A DNA stretch of 64,000 nt from assembly GCF_027912495.1 (NCBI RefSeq), contig NZ_CP115463.1:434001-498000 (forward strand). Reading direction: 5' to 3'. The stretch is from Caulobacter sp. NIBR1757 (GTDB lineage: Bacteria > Pseudomonadota > Alphaproteobacteria > Caulobacterales > Caulobacteraceae). Within the stretch, counting starts at the first letter, position 1. Each line of letters opens with the position of its first letter. The position numbers and the translations under genes are program-made. This document shows, piece by piece, positions 33,926-42,800 of this stretch. The notes below the pieces were generated by a model. It was given only the letters and a program-made list of their open reading frames with translations, had not been told where the DNA came from and made no database searches.

Positions 33926-36481
33926 ATGAAAATGCGTCACCTGCTGCGCGCGTCGGCTTCGGCCCTCGTGCTCTCCGCCATTATGTCGACCGCCGCCTTC
34001 GCTCAGGACGAGCCGGCCGCCGCTGACGATGGCGTCAACACCGTCGACACCATTGTCGTCACCGTCAACAAGCGCGAACAGAACCTGCAGGACGTCCCCG
34101 CGACGGTCACCGCCCTGTCGGGTGAGCTGATGCAGGACGCCGGCGTCAAGGACATCAAGGATCTGCAGATCCTGACCCCCGGCCTGACGGTCACCTCGAC
34201 CTCGAACGAAACCGTCACCACCGCCCGCATCCGTGGCGTCGGCACCGTCGGCGACAACCCCGGCCTGGAAAGCTCGGTCGGCATCGTCATCGACGGCGTC
34301 TACCGCCCCCGTAACGGCGTCAGCTTCGGCGACCTCGGCGAACTGCAGCGCATCGAAGTGCTGAAGGGCCCGCAAGGCACCCTGTTCGGCAAGAACACCT
34401 CGGCCGGCGTCATCAACATCCTGACCGCCGAGCCCGAGTTCGAATTCGGCGGCAACGCCGAACTGACCTTCGGTGAGTACGGCACCAGGGGCGGTTCGGT
34501 GTCGGTCACCGGCCCGATCTTCGGCGACAACGTCGCCGGCCGCATCTTCTTCGCCAAGCGCGAGCGTGACGGCTTCCTCAACGTCAAGACCGGCGACGGC
34601 CCGCGCACCAGCGACGAAGACGTCAACCAGGATTTCTGGACCATCCGCGGCCAGATCCTCGCCACCCCGTCGGACGATCTCAGCATCCGCATGATCGCCG
34701 ACTACACCGAGCGCGACGAGATGTGCTGCCTGGCCACCCAGCTGCAGGTCGGCGACGCCGCCAACAGCCGCGCCGCCTTCGTCAACCAGGTGCAGCCCGG
34801 CGGCATCGCCACCGACGAGAAGGTCTTCAACCGCACCGCCTACGGCAACCGCTCGACCCGTCAGTTCATCCAGGACAAGGGCTTCTCGGCCCAGGTCGAC
34901 TGGGATGTCCTCGACGGCGTCGCCCTGACCTCGATCACCGCCGTCCGCAACTGGCGCGCCGAAACCGGCCAGGACAGCGACTTCACCGCCGCCGACCTGG
35001 TCTACCGTCCGGACGACGGCACCAACTACGTCGAGTTCGGCCAGTTCAGCCAGGAACTGCGCGCCAACGGCGAAGCGGGTCCGGTCAACTGGCTGGTCGG
35101 CGCCTTCTACGCCAGCGAAGACCTCGACAGCCGTTCGCGCCTCAACTACGGCACGGACTATTACGCCTACTTCGACACCCGCGTGCTCGGCGGCGTTCCT
35201 GGCCTGCTCGGCCTGACGCCGGCGGCCATCCACCAGGCCGGCAACGGCTCGGACGACCGCTACGCCCAGACCGACGAAACCTTCGCCCTGTTCACCGACA
35301 ACACCTGGTCGATCACCGAGGCCTGGAAGCTGACCGCCGGCCTCCGCTACTCCTGGTCGGACAAGTCGCTCACCACCCAGTACAGCACCACCGGCGCCTC
35401 CTGTGACCAGGCCGAAGCCGCCTACCTGACCCTCGTCGGTCTGGCCGGCGCCCCGACCGCCCAGGCGATCGTCGGCGGCCTCTGCCTGAACGCCGAGAAC
35501 AACGACTTCGACGCCCTGGGCAAGTTCACCCAGAAGCGCAGCGAAGAAGAGCTGACCGGCACCATCAAGCTGGCCTGGAACATCAACGACGACATCATGA
35601 CCTACGCGTCCTACGCGCGGGGCTACAAGTCGGGTGGTTTCAACCTCGACCGTTCGGGTATCACCTGCCCGTACCCCGGCCGTTCGGTTAAGGGCCCCGC
35701 CGGTCTGGCCTGCATCAACGGCAGCCTCCTCACGCCGCTGGACTTCCAGGCCAACAAGGACACCAGCTTCGACGGTGAAAAGGCCGACTCCTACGAACTG
35801 GGCATCAAGACCAAGTGGCTGGGCAACAGCCTGCTGCTGAACGCGACGGCCTTCTACCAGAAGTACACCGACTTCCAGCTCAACACCTTCGTCGGCACGG
35901 CCTTTATCGTCGAGTCGATCCCGGAGCTGACCTCGCAGGGCATCGACGCCGACTTCCTGTGGTTCACCCCCCTCGACGGCCTGACCTTCCAGGGCGGCGT
36001 GACCTGGGCCCAGACCAAGTTCGGCGAATTCACCGCCGCCGACCTGAAGGACCCCTCGAAGTTCAACGGCCTGTTCCGCCTGCCCGGCGCCACCGCGCCG
36101 TTCGCGCCGCGCTGGTCCGCTTCGCTGGCCACCAGCTACGAGAAGGACATCGGTGAGGCCCTGGTCTTCAAGGGCAACGTCTCGCTGAAGTACACCAGTG
36201 ACTACAACACCGGTTCCGACCTGCACCCGGTCAAGGAACAGGAAGCCTTCACCCTGGTGAACGCCCGGGTCGGCATCGGCAGCCAGGACGGCCTGTGGAC
36301 GGTCGAACTGTACGCCAACAACCTGTTCGACAAGGACTACACCCAGGTGGCCTTCAACGGCCCCTTCCAGGTCGACACCTCCAACCCCTACCTCAAGGCG
36401 CCTGACGACGCCATCTCGACCTACGACGCCTTCCTGGGCGCCCCGCGGGTCGTCGGCGTGACCCTGCGCAGCAAGTTCTAG
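33926..36481 (+). CDS. TonB-dependent outer-membrane receptor
   Basis: This 851-residue receptor imports a ligand across the outer membrane using TonB energy. The signal peptide is residues 1-26 (LVLSAIMSTAAFA-QDE). The plug domain spans about 40-160 (VNKREQNLQDVPATVTALSG, RIEVLKGPQGTLFGKNTSAG) and the 22-strand barrel runs to the C-terminal phenylalanine (VVGVTLRSKF). CPYPGRSVKGPAGLAC suggests a disulfide-closed extracellular loop. The start at 33926 (MKMRHLL) follows CCCAGGACATGAC. It is a stand-alone gene ended by a strong terminator. The substrate is unknown. Confidence 0.93.
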   Translation: MKMRHLLRASASALVLSAIMSTAAFAQDEPAAADDGVNTVDTIVVTVNKREQNLQDVPATVTALSGELMQDAGVKDIKDLQILTPGLTVTSTSNETVTTARIRGVGTVGDNPGLESSVGIVIDGVYRPRNGVSFGDLGELQRIEVLKGPQGTLFGKNTSAGVINILTAEPEFEFGGNAELTFGEYGTRGGSVSVTGPIFGDNVAGRIFFAKRERDGFLNVKTGDGPRTSDEDVNQDFWTIRGQILATPSDDLSIRMIADYTERDEMCCLATQLQVGDAANSRAAFVNQVQPGGIATDEKVFNRTAYGNRSTRQFIQDKGFSAQVDWDVLDGVALTSITAVRNWRAETGQDSDFTAADLVYRPDDGTNYVEFGQFSQELRANGEAGPVNWLVGAFYASEDLDSRSRLNYGTDYYAYFDTRVLGGVPGLLGLTPAAIHQAGNGSDDRYAQTDETFALFTDNTWSITEAWKLTAGLRYSWSDKSLTTQYSTTGASCDQAEAAYLTLVGLAGAPTAQAIVGGLCLNAENNDFDALGKFTQKRSEEELTGTIKLAWNINDDIMTYASYARGYKSGGFNLDRSGITCPYPGRSVKGPAGLACINGSLLTPLDFQANKDTSFDGEKADSYELGIKTKWLGNSLLLNATAFYQKYTDFQLNTFVGTAFIVESIPELTSQGIDADFLWFTPLDGLTFQGGVTWAQTKFGEFTAADLKDPSKFNGLFRLPGATAPFAPRWSASLATSYEKDIGEALVFKGNVSLKYTSDYNTGSDLHPVKEQEAFTLVNARVGIGSQDGLWTVELYANNLFDKDYTQVAFNGPFQVDTSNPYLKAPDDAISTYDAFLGAPRVVGVTLRSKF

Positions 36482-36505
36482 GCCTCTAGAACGACTGCAG
36501 AGATC

Positions 36506-36539
36506 GGGCGGTCCGGGGCAACCCGGGCCGCCCTTTTTC
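36506..36539 (+). terminator. Intrinsic terminator of the TonB-dependent receptor gene
   Basis: A 12-bp stem (GGGCGGTCCGGG with CCCGGGCCGCCC, one G-U pair) with a GCAA tetraloop is followed by TTTTTCT. It ends at the stop codon of the convergent hydrolase gene. Confidence 0.95.
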
Positions 36540-37336
36540 TATGGGGTAAAGGCGGCGCGCAGGGCGGCGATGGCGCGCCCGGACTGAGCGCGGGCGCGGC
36601 GCGAGACGGCGGCCAGGTTGAGGAAGCCGTGGGTCGCTCCGGGTTCGAGGTGATGGCTGATCGGGGCCCCGGCGGCGATCAGGCGTCGGGCGTCCAGCCG
36701 GGTCGGATCGCGGCCGCCGCTGGCGATGAAGGTCGGGGGCAGATCGGCGGCGCCGGGAAAGGCCAGGTCGTCGGCGCGGCCCTCCAACCCCGGGGCGTAC
36801 TGGCGGCGCATCCAGGCGCGGCCGCGGCGGAAGAGGCGGGGGTCGTCTTCGACCGGATCGAGGGCCAGCAGAGGGTAGAACAGGGCGAGCCCATCCAGAG
36901 GCCGGTCGGCGCGGGCGCTTCGACGCGCGGCCGCGACCGCCAGCAGGCCGCCGGCCGAGTCGCCCCCGGCCAGCAGACGGCGCGGGCCAAGGGTCTCCGC
37001 CGCGAAAACCACGCCCGCCTCGGCGTCATCGTGGGCGGCGGGGTAGGGCTGTTCCGGCGCCCGGCGGTAGTCGATGGCCAGCACGTCGAGGCCGGACCCG
37101 GCCGCCAGGCGGCGGCAGACGCCGTCATGGGTCTCCAGATTGCTGCTGACCAGGCCGCCGCCATGGAAAAAGACCAGCAGGTCGCCGCCGGTGTCGGCCG
37201 CCCGGTAGAGACGGGCGGGGATCGCGTGGGCCGAGGTCGGGATGGCCAGGTCGCGAACCTCCGCCAGCTCCGGCGCGCCCGGGTCGGGCCGGGCCAGCCA
37301 GGGGTCGAGACGGTTGCGGATCAGGTTGACGAGCAC
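36539..37336 (-). CDS. Alpha/beta hydrolase of the hormone-sensitive lipase family
   Basis: This 265-residue esterase/lipase-like enzyme has the oxyanion motif FFHGGGLVSS, the nucleophile elbow GGDSAGGLLAVAAA, the acid residue near FIASGGRDPTR and the catalytic histidine in GATHGFLNL, the hallmark set of the HSL family. It hydrolyses small esters; the substrate is unknown. The only start in frame is a GTG at 37336, giving an N-terminus about 45 residues shorter than usual. A different minus-strand frame opens at 37539, so a frameshifted longer N-terminus is possible. It diverges from a LysR-family regulator. Confidence 0.85.
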   Translation of the reverse strand: MLVNLIRNRLDPWLARPDPGAPELAEVRDLAIPTSAHAIPARLYRAADTGGDLLVFFHGGGLVSSNLETHDGVCRRLAAGSGLDVLAIDYRRAPEQPYPAAHDDAEAGVVFAAETLGPRRLLAGGDSAGGLLAVAAARRSARADRPLDGLALFYPLLALDPVEDDPRLFRRGRAWMRRQYAPGLEGRADDLAFPGAADLPPTFIASGGRDPTRLDARRLIAAGAPISHHLEPGATHGFLNLAAVSRRARAQSGRAIAALRAAFTP

Positions 37337-37638
37337 GGGGCCGAGTGAAGCCCGCGCCGCCTCAAAAGGATAGCCCGCCGTGGCCGCCGGGTGGTGGTGG
37401 CCTCCTCCGGAGAGAAACCTGTCGGCGTCTGGCCGACCGGCACGGCGGGTCCGGAGGCGGTCGCGAACCCGTTCGCCGCGATCGCCTCCGAAATCATCAC
37501 GGCCGCCTCGCCGCGACGGTCAGGTCGCGCAAATCCCATGCCCCGATCAAATTCCAAATTCGCCCCCTGACATTCCCGTCGGGAATGGATAACCGTCGTC
37601 GCGGCCCGGGGCGGGGCAGTGCGGGTGGCCGGCGTCAG
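37337..37638. other. Gap between the hydrolase and LysR-family genes
   Basis: A 302-base divergent gap. The half near the hydrolase (37337-37539) is G/C-rich and codes in a minus-strand frame for 72 codons (from 37539, MGFARPDRRGEAAVMISEAI) that may be a displaced N-terminus or noise. The half near the LysR gene contains the palindromic site at 37551-37590. Confidence 0.5.
37551..37590. promoter_or_regulatory. LysR-type operator candidate, shared with the toxin-like gene
   Basis: ATTCCAAATT-N20-GGGAATGGAT contains the palindrome ATTCCCGTCGGGAAT (37572-37586), which fits the LysR-type T-N11-A rule. A third ATTCC half-site lies 21 bases (two helical turns) upstream. It is 48 bases before the LysR-family start. 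A site with the same 10-20-10 layout occurs at 62083-62122. Confidence 0.65.
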
Positions 37639-38562
37639 ATGAAGAAACTCGATCCCAAATCCCTGGAGGCCTTCCAGGCGGTGATGGAGTTCGGCTCGGC
37701 CACCCTGGCCGGCGAGCGGCTGGGCATGACCCAACCGGCCATCACCAAGGCCATCGCCGGCCTGGAGCAGCGCACCGGCCTGACCCTGTTCGAGCGCGGA
37801 CGCTTCGGCATGCGGCCGACCGCCGAGGGGGCCCTGCTGGCCGAAGAGGTGCGGCGCAGCTTCGCCGGCCTCGACCGGGTGGCCGTGGCGGCCCAGGCCA
37901 TCCGCCAGGGCATGAAGGGCAGCCTGGTGGTCTCGGCCCTGCCCATCTACGCCGAGGGCCTGGTCGCCCGCGCCGTGGGCGCCCTGGCCGCCGAGGCCCC
38001 GGAGCTGACTATCCGGGTCGAGACTCACCTGCAGGACGAGACCTTCCGGCGCATCCTGCTGGACAAGGCCGACATCGGGGTGGTCAGCGGCCCGTTCGTC
38101 CCCAACGCGCAGCTGCGGGTCCATGCGCTCGGCCAACGGCGGATGATGGCGCTGATGCGCAACACCCACCCCTTGGCCAATCGCGACGAGCTCGGCGTCG
38201 CCGACCTGCTCGATGTCGAGGTGGTGCTGCTGTCCTCGCCCAGCCCCTATCGCGAAACGGTGCTGCAGGCCTTCGCCCGTCACGGGGCGCCGGTCCGCTC
38301 CCGCCTGGAGGTGCTCAGCCAGCGGGGCACGGCGGCCATGGCCCTGGCCTCCGGCCAGCTGGCCCTGATCGACCAGGAACTGGCCGAGGAGATCGCCTTC
38401 AAGGACCCCGGCGTCCATATCGCCGCCTTCAACGGCGCCCCGCCCTGGCAGATCGCCGTGGTGCATCATCGGGACAAGCCGCTCAATCTGGTCGCCGAGG
38501 CGGTGCTGCACCGGCTGAAGCTGGCGGCGGCGGACTTCCTGGACGCGGGGCGGGAGGTCTAG
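37639..38562 (+). CDS. LysR-family transcription regulator
   Basis: This 307-residue regulator has the standard N-terminal winged helix (LDPKSLEAFQAVMEFGSATL, MTQPAITKAIAGLEQRTGL, FERGRFGMRPT) and a C-terminal two-lobe effector-binding domain (about 90-300). The ATG at 37639 gives the canonical N-terminus; an open frame runs further upstream but lacks family sequence. It diverges from an HSL-type hydrolase, which may be one of its targets. An operator-like palindrome lies 48 bases upstream of its start, and an almost identical arrangement lies upstream of the toxin-like gene at 62015. Confidence 0.92.
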   Translation: MKKLDPKSLEAFQAVMEFGSATLAGERLGMTQPAITKAIAGLEQRTGLTLFERGRFGMRPTAEGALLAEEVRRSFAGLDRVAVAAQAIRQGMKGSLVVSALPIYAEGLVARAVGALAAEAPELTIRVETHLQDETFRRILLDKADIGVVSGPFVPNAQLRVHALGQRRMMALMRNTHPLANRDELGVADLLDVEVVLLSSPSPYRETVLQAFARHGAPVRSRLEVLSQRGTAAMALASGQLALIDQELAEEIAFKDPGVHIAAFNGAPPWQIAVVHHRDKPLNLVAEAVLHRLKLAAADFLDAGREV

Positions 38563-38957
38563 ACCTCGACCGCGCCGCCGAAGGTGGCGGCGCCGACGCC
38601 GAGCCAGGGCAGGGCCAGGGCCAGGGCCATGAGCAGTTCGAGGATCAGGGCCTGGCGCAGCATCGGGTCCTTTTCCCGGTCCAGGATCAGCGACGCCACC
38701 CGCCCGGCCGCCGCCCCCAGCCAGCCGAGGGCCACGGCCCCGGCCATCATCCGGCCGATGCTCGGGGCATAGCCCAGGCCCATGGCCGCCCCGGCGTGCG
38801 CCAGGATCAGCATGCCGCCGAACGCCCGCTCCTCGGCCCGGCTGCGGGCCTTCAGGCCATGCGGACGGGCGATGCGCAGCCCGCCCATCACCCCGCCGAT
38901 GCAGCAGGCGATCACGGAGATCATGATGGCGAGGTTGAGATTGCCGAAGACGGTCAT
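38559..38957 (-). CDS. Small membrane protein, DUF4345-like
   Basis: This 132-residue protein has four predicted membrane segments (about residues 8-26, 46-66, 72-90 and 105-128). The pattern RAEERAFGGMLILAHAGAAM and a final helix rich in Leu/Ala resemble DUF4345 proteins of unknown function; the match is by eye and moderate. Its 3' end overlaps the end of the convergent LysR gene by 4 bases. Confidence 0.7.
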   Translation of the reverse strand: MTVFGNLNLAIMISVIACCIGGVMGGLRIARPHGLKARSRAEERAFGGMLILAHAGAAMGLGYAPSIGRMMAGAVALGWLGAAAGRVASLILDREKDPMLRQALILELLMALALALPWLGVGAATFGGAVEV

Positions 38958-39013
38958 GGGGCGGAGTTAGTCTGTTGGGGGAAGGAGGGAAACCCTTACG
39001 CGCTTTCTAACCC

Positions 39014-39134
39014 CTGTCATCCTCCGGCGCCCGCAGGGCGACCGGGGGACCCAATTGTCCGCGTGAAGATTGCCGGGAATCTATCCAGAGCCGCGTTGGG
39101 TCCCCCGGTTCGCTCCGCGGCCGGAGGATGACAG
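39014..39134. repeat. Intergenic inverted-repeat element (family B, copy 2, inverted)
   Basis: A 121-bp element with CTGTCATCCTCCGG at one end and its complement at the other. The core (TTGTCCGCGTGAAGATTGCC and TCTATCCAGAGCCGCGTTGG) is the reverse complement of the core at 27130-27252 with a few changes. It lies between a small membrane protein gene and the VOC-family gene. Confidence 0.88.
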
Positions 39135-39154
39135 CAGGAAGGAAGGGACAGGCT

Positions 39155-39568
39155 CTATCCCGGCCAGGTGTGATGCACCGCCTCGACGTTGCGGCCCTCG
39201 GGGTCGAGGATGAAGGCCCCATAGTAGCCGGGGTGGTAGTGGGGCCTGAGGCCCGGCGCGCCGTTGTCGGTCCCGCCGGCGGCGAGGCCGGCGGCGTGGA
39301 AGGCGTCGACCGCCGCCCGGTCCTGGGCCAGGAAGCAGATGTGGGCCGGGCCGGTCGGGCCGCCGCCGTCGCCGATCCAGAAGCTCGGCTTGCCGGCCTG
39401 GATGTCGCGCCGGTCGGCATTGCTGCCATAGCCGCAGTGGCTGGAACCGCCGGTCTCCTCCGGCCCGACCTGCATCACCACGCCGATGCCGAGCGGCGCC
39501 AGGAGGGCATCGTAGAAGGCCCGCGAGGCGGTGAAATCGGCGACGTTGATGCCAAGGTGATCGATCAT
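39155..39568 (-). CDS. VOC (glyoxalase/bleomycin-resistance)-family protein
   Basis: This 137-residue protein has the paired beta-alpha-beta-beta-beta modules of the VOC superfamily: MIDHLGINVADFTASRAFYD at the N-terminus, GPAHICFLAQDRAAVDAFHA in the middle, and YGAFILDPEGRNVEAVHH at the end. The latter carries the family's typical metal-ligand Glu in a DPEGRNVE motif. The substrate is unknown. The ATG at 39568 begins the canonical N-terminus. Confidence 0.9.
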   Translation of the reverse strand: MIDHLGINVADFTASRAFYDALLAPLGIGVVMQVGPEETGGSSHCGYGSNADRRDIQAGKPSFWIGDGGGPTGPAHICFLAQDRAAVDAFHAAGLAAGGTDNGAPGLRPHYHPGYYGAFILDPEGRNVEAVHHTWPG

Positions 39569-39673
39569 GAGGCGCTCCTTCGCTTGAGGCGCGAACCTTA
39601 AGCCTGTTTCGGCGGCGATTGCCAAAACAGCGGTGGAAGACTCGCCGCCGACCGCTGAATCGATTCGACTCTT

Positions 39674-39691
39674 CCGTCGCGAGGCTGTCAT
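39674..39691 (+). promoter_or_regulatory. Weak Pho-box-like pair upstream of the secreted nuclease
   Basis: CCGTCGC-GAGG-CTGTCAT has one perfect CTGTCAT half-site and a degenerate one 11 bases upstream, 170 bases before the nuclease start. The product would fit phosphate scavenging from DNA, but the match is weak. Confidence 0.25.
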
Positions 39692-39860
39692 GTGGCGTCC
39701 TTAAGGGGTTGTTAAGTTCTGGCTTTTTCGTGGGGGCGTACCGTTACATGACGATTGCGATCGCGCCGCCCGTCTGCGCCGGCCCTCACCAACCCGTTCA
39801 AATACAGACCCAGAACCGCCCCGGCTCGAGGCCGAAGGCGTGCTGCCGTGGAGCGTACCA

Positions 39861-42800
39861 ATGACCCTGATCTTCACCGAGACCTTCGACAACTACACCG
39901 GCGCGGGCCTCGCCCCGGCGGTCAGCCAGACCACCCAGTCCACCGGCACGCTGAACTCCAATGTCTGGCTGATCACCGGCATGAGCGATGCCCAGCCGGG
40001 CTATGGCGGCACGGTCGGGACCGGTGACTACGGGCGCGGCAACATCACCACCAACCCGACGACCGGCGGCGTCTATGCCGCCACCGTCGGGGCCGGCAAG
40101 GGCATGGCCTTCCAGCCGACGGGCAGCGACTTCACCGAGGGCGCCAACTCCCATGTCACCCTGCGGCTGGCCAACACCTCCGGCGCGGCTTGGACGGACA
40201 TCACCGTCAACTTCGACTGGATCTACCGCAACAACGAAGCCCGTTCCGACACGATGAACTTCTCCTGGTCCACGGACGGGACGACGTTCACGACGATTTC
40301 GGCGGCCCAGCTGGTCACGGCGCTGACCGCCGACAGCACCAGCTTCACCTCCGTCACCAACTCCGCGCTCGCCCTGACCGGCGCCTCGGTGGCGAACGGC
40401 GGCTTCCTCTATCTCCGCTGGGCCCACACCGCCGCGAGCGGCAGCGGCAGCCGTGACGAGGTCGGCATCGACAACGTTTCGGTCAACGTCGCCGACACCG
40501 GCGCCTCGTCGGTCAGCGTCAACGACGTCAGCATCGTCGAGGGCGACAGCGGGACCAGCGTCCTGACCTTCACGGTCACCCGGACCAGCAACGAGGGCGC
40601 CTTCACCATCGACTATGCGACGGCGGCCGATACCGCTTTCGCCGGCTCCGACTACGTCGCCAGCAGCAACACCCTGACCTTCACCCAGGGCGGCGACCTG
40701 ACCCAGACGGTCAGCATCACCATCAACGGCGACCTCGATATCGAGACCGCCGAGCAGTTCTTCCTCAATCTGTCCAACGTCGTGAACACCGTCGGCGTGG
40801 CCACGGTCACCGACGCGCAGGGCATCGGCACGATCACCAACGACGACTTCCCGCCGACCGTCTCCATCGGCGACGTCAGCGTCCTGGAAGGCGACTCCGG
40901 CACGACGACGATGACCTTCACGGTCACCCGCACCGACGAGAACAGCGCCTTCACCGTCGACTTCAACACCGTGGTCGGCGGCACGGCCACGGCCGGCGAC
41001 GACTACACGGCGGTCAGCGGCGGCACGGTCACCTTCACCAACGGCGGCCCCCTGACCCAGACCGTCACCGTCACCATCAGCGGCGACGTGACCATCGAGG
41101 CCGACGAGACGATCAGCGTCGAGATCAGCAACATCCAGAACACGGTCGGCTCGACCACCATCGCCGACGGAACGGCGACCGGCACGATCATCAACGACGA
41201 CGTCACCCGCATCTACGACATTCAGGGCGGCGAGCACTTCAGCGCCTACAACGGCCAGCAGGTCACCACCCTGGGCGTCGTCACCGCCATCGACAAGGAC
41301 GGCAACGGCTACTGGATGCAGGACCCGAACGGGGACGGCAATCGCAACACCTCGGACGGCATCTACGTCTTCACCAGCACCCCGGTCGGCCCGGAGATCG
41401 TGGTCGGCAACCTGATCCGCGTCACCGCCACGGTCAGCGAATTCGCCCCGGGCGGCGCCGCCAACCTGACCCTGACCGAGCTTGTCACCGTCACCAGCAT
41501 CCAGGTGCTGGCCACCAATCAGGCCCTGCCGACCGCCGTCATCATCGGCGATACGGCCAACGGCGCCGACTACACCCCGCCGCTGGTCAACCTCGGCTCG
41601 ACGACCAACGCCTTCGACCCCACTGTCGACGGCATCGACTTCTGGGAAAGCCTGGAGGGCATGCGGGTCACCCTGCAGGACGTCCACACCACCAGCCCGT
41701 TCAAGTCCTCGTTCGGCGAGGTGATGGTCACCCCCGACGTCGGCGCCAACGACAGCCTCAACAGCCGGGGCGGCCTGACGATCAGTGACGAGAGCCCCAA
41801 CGGGGTGTTGCCGGTCGACAAGACCTTCGACTTCAACCCCGAGCGCATCCAGCTCGACGACGAGGCGTTGGGCGGCAGCATCGGCGCCATCACCAGCGTC
41901 GGCCAGACCGTGGTCGGCGGCGACGTCACCGGCATCGTCAGCTATGGCCAGGGCTTCTACGACGTCAACGTCACCCAGGCAGTGACCTTTAACGCCTCGA
42001 CCCTGGTCAAGGAAACCACCACCATCGAGGAAAACCTCGACCGGCTGACGATCGCCACCTTCAACGTCCGCAACCTGGCCCCGCTGGGCTTCGCGGGGGG
42101 TGACGGCACGACCACCCAGACCACCCTGAACAACCTGGCCGCCGCCATCGGCACCAACCTGAAGACGCCGGACATCATCGGCCTGCAGGAACTGCAGGAC
42201 TTCAACGGCACCAGCACGAGCGGCGGCAGCGACGCGCTGCTGACCATGACCCAGCTGATCGACACCATCTTCACGGTCACCGGCGTGCGCTACTACGGCA
42301 TCCTGTCCGACCCGGTCGATGACAGCGAAGGCGGTGTCAGCGGCGGCAACATCCAGGTGGCCTTCCTCTACCAGGCCGACTCGGTCACCCCGACGGCCGG
42401 CAATGGCCTGGTCGCCACCAGCAACCCCTACATCTCCAAGTTCCCGACCGAGGACCGCATCGGCACGGGCGACGCCGACTTCGCCGCCACCCGCAAGTCG
42501 ATCCCCATCGAGTTCACCCCGGCCGGCTACACCGAGACGCAAGGCGGCAGCTTCTGGGTGATCAACAACCACTTCAGCAGCAAGGGCGGTTCGGCCGTCC
42601 TGGTCGGCTCCAACCTCGACAGCGAATACTACGCCGAGCCGCTGAACTCGGACTCGGTCAAGCGCGAGGGCCAGGCCGAGGCGGTCAAGGCCTTCATCGA
42701 CATCATCCTGCAGGACGGCAACCCGCTGAACGACAAGGTCATCGCGCTCGGTGACTTCAACGACTTCCAGATCTTCCCGGTCATCGAGATCATCACCGGC

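Noticed and set aside
33836..36226. 796-codon minus-strand open frame over the TonB-dependent receptor
   Set aside because: It is antisense to a clear receptor gene with signal peptide, plug and barrel; the composition is typical of high-GC shadow frames.
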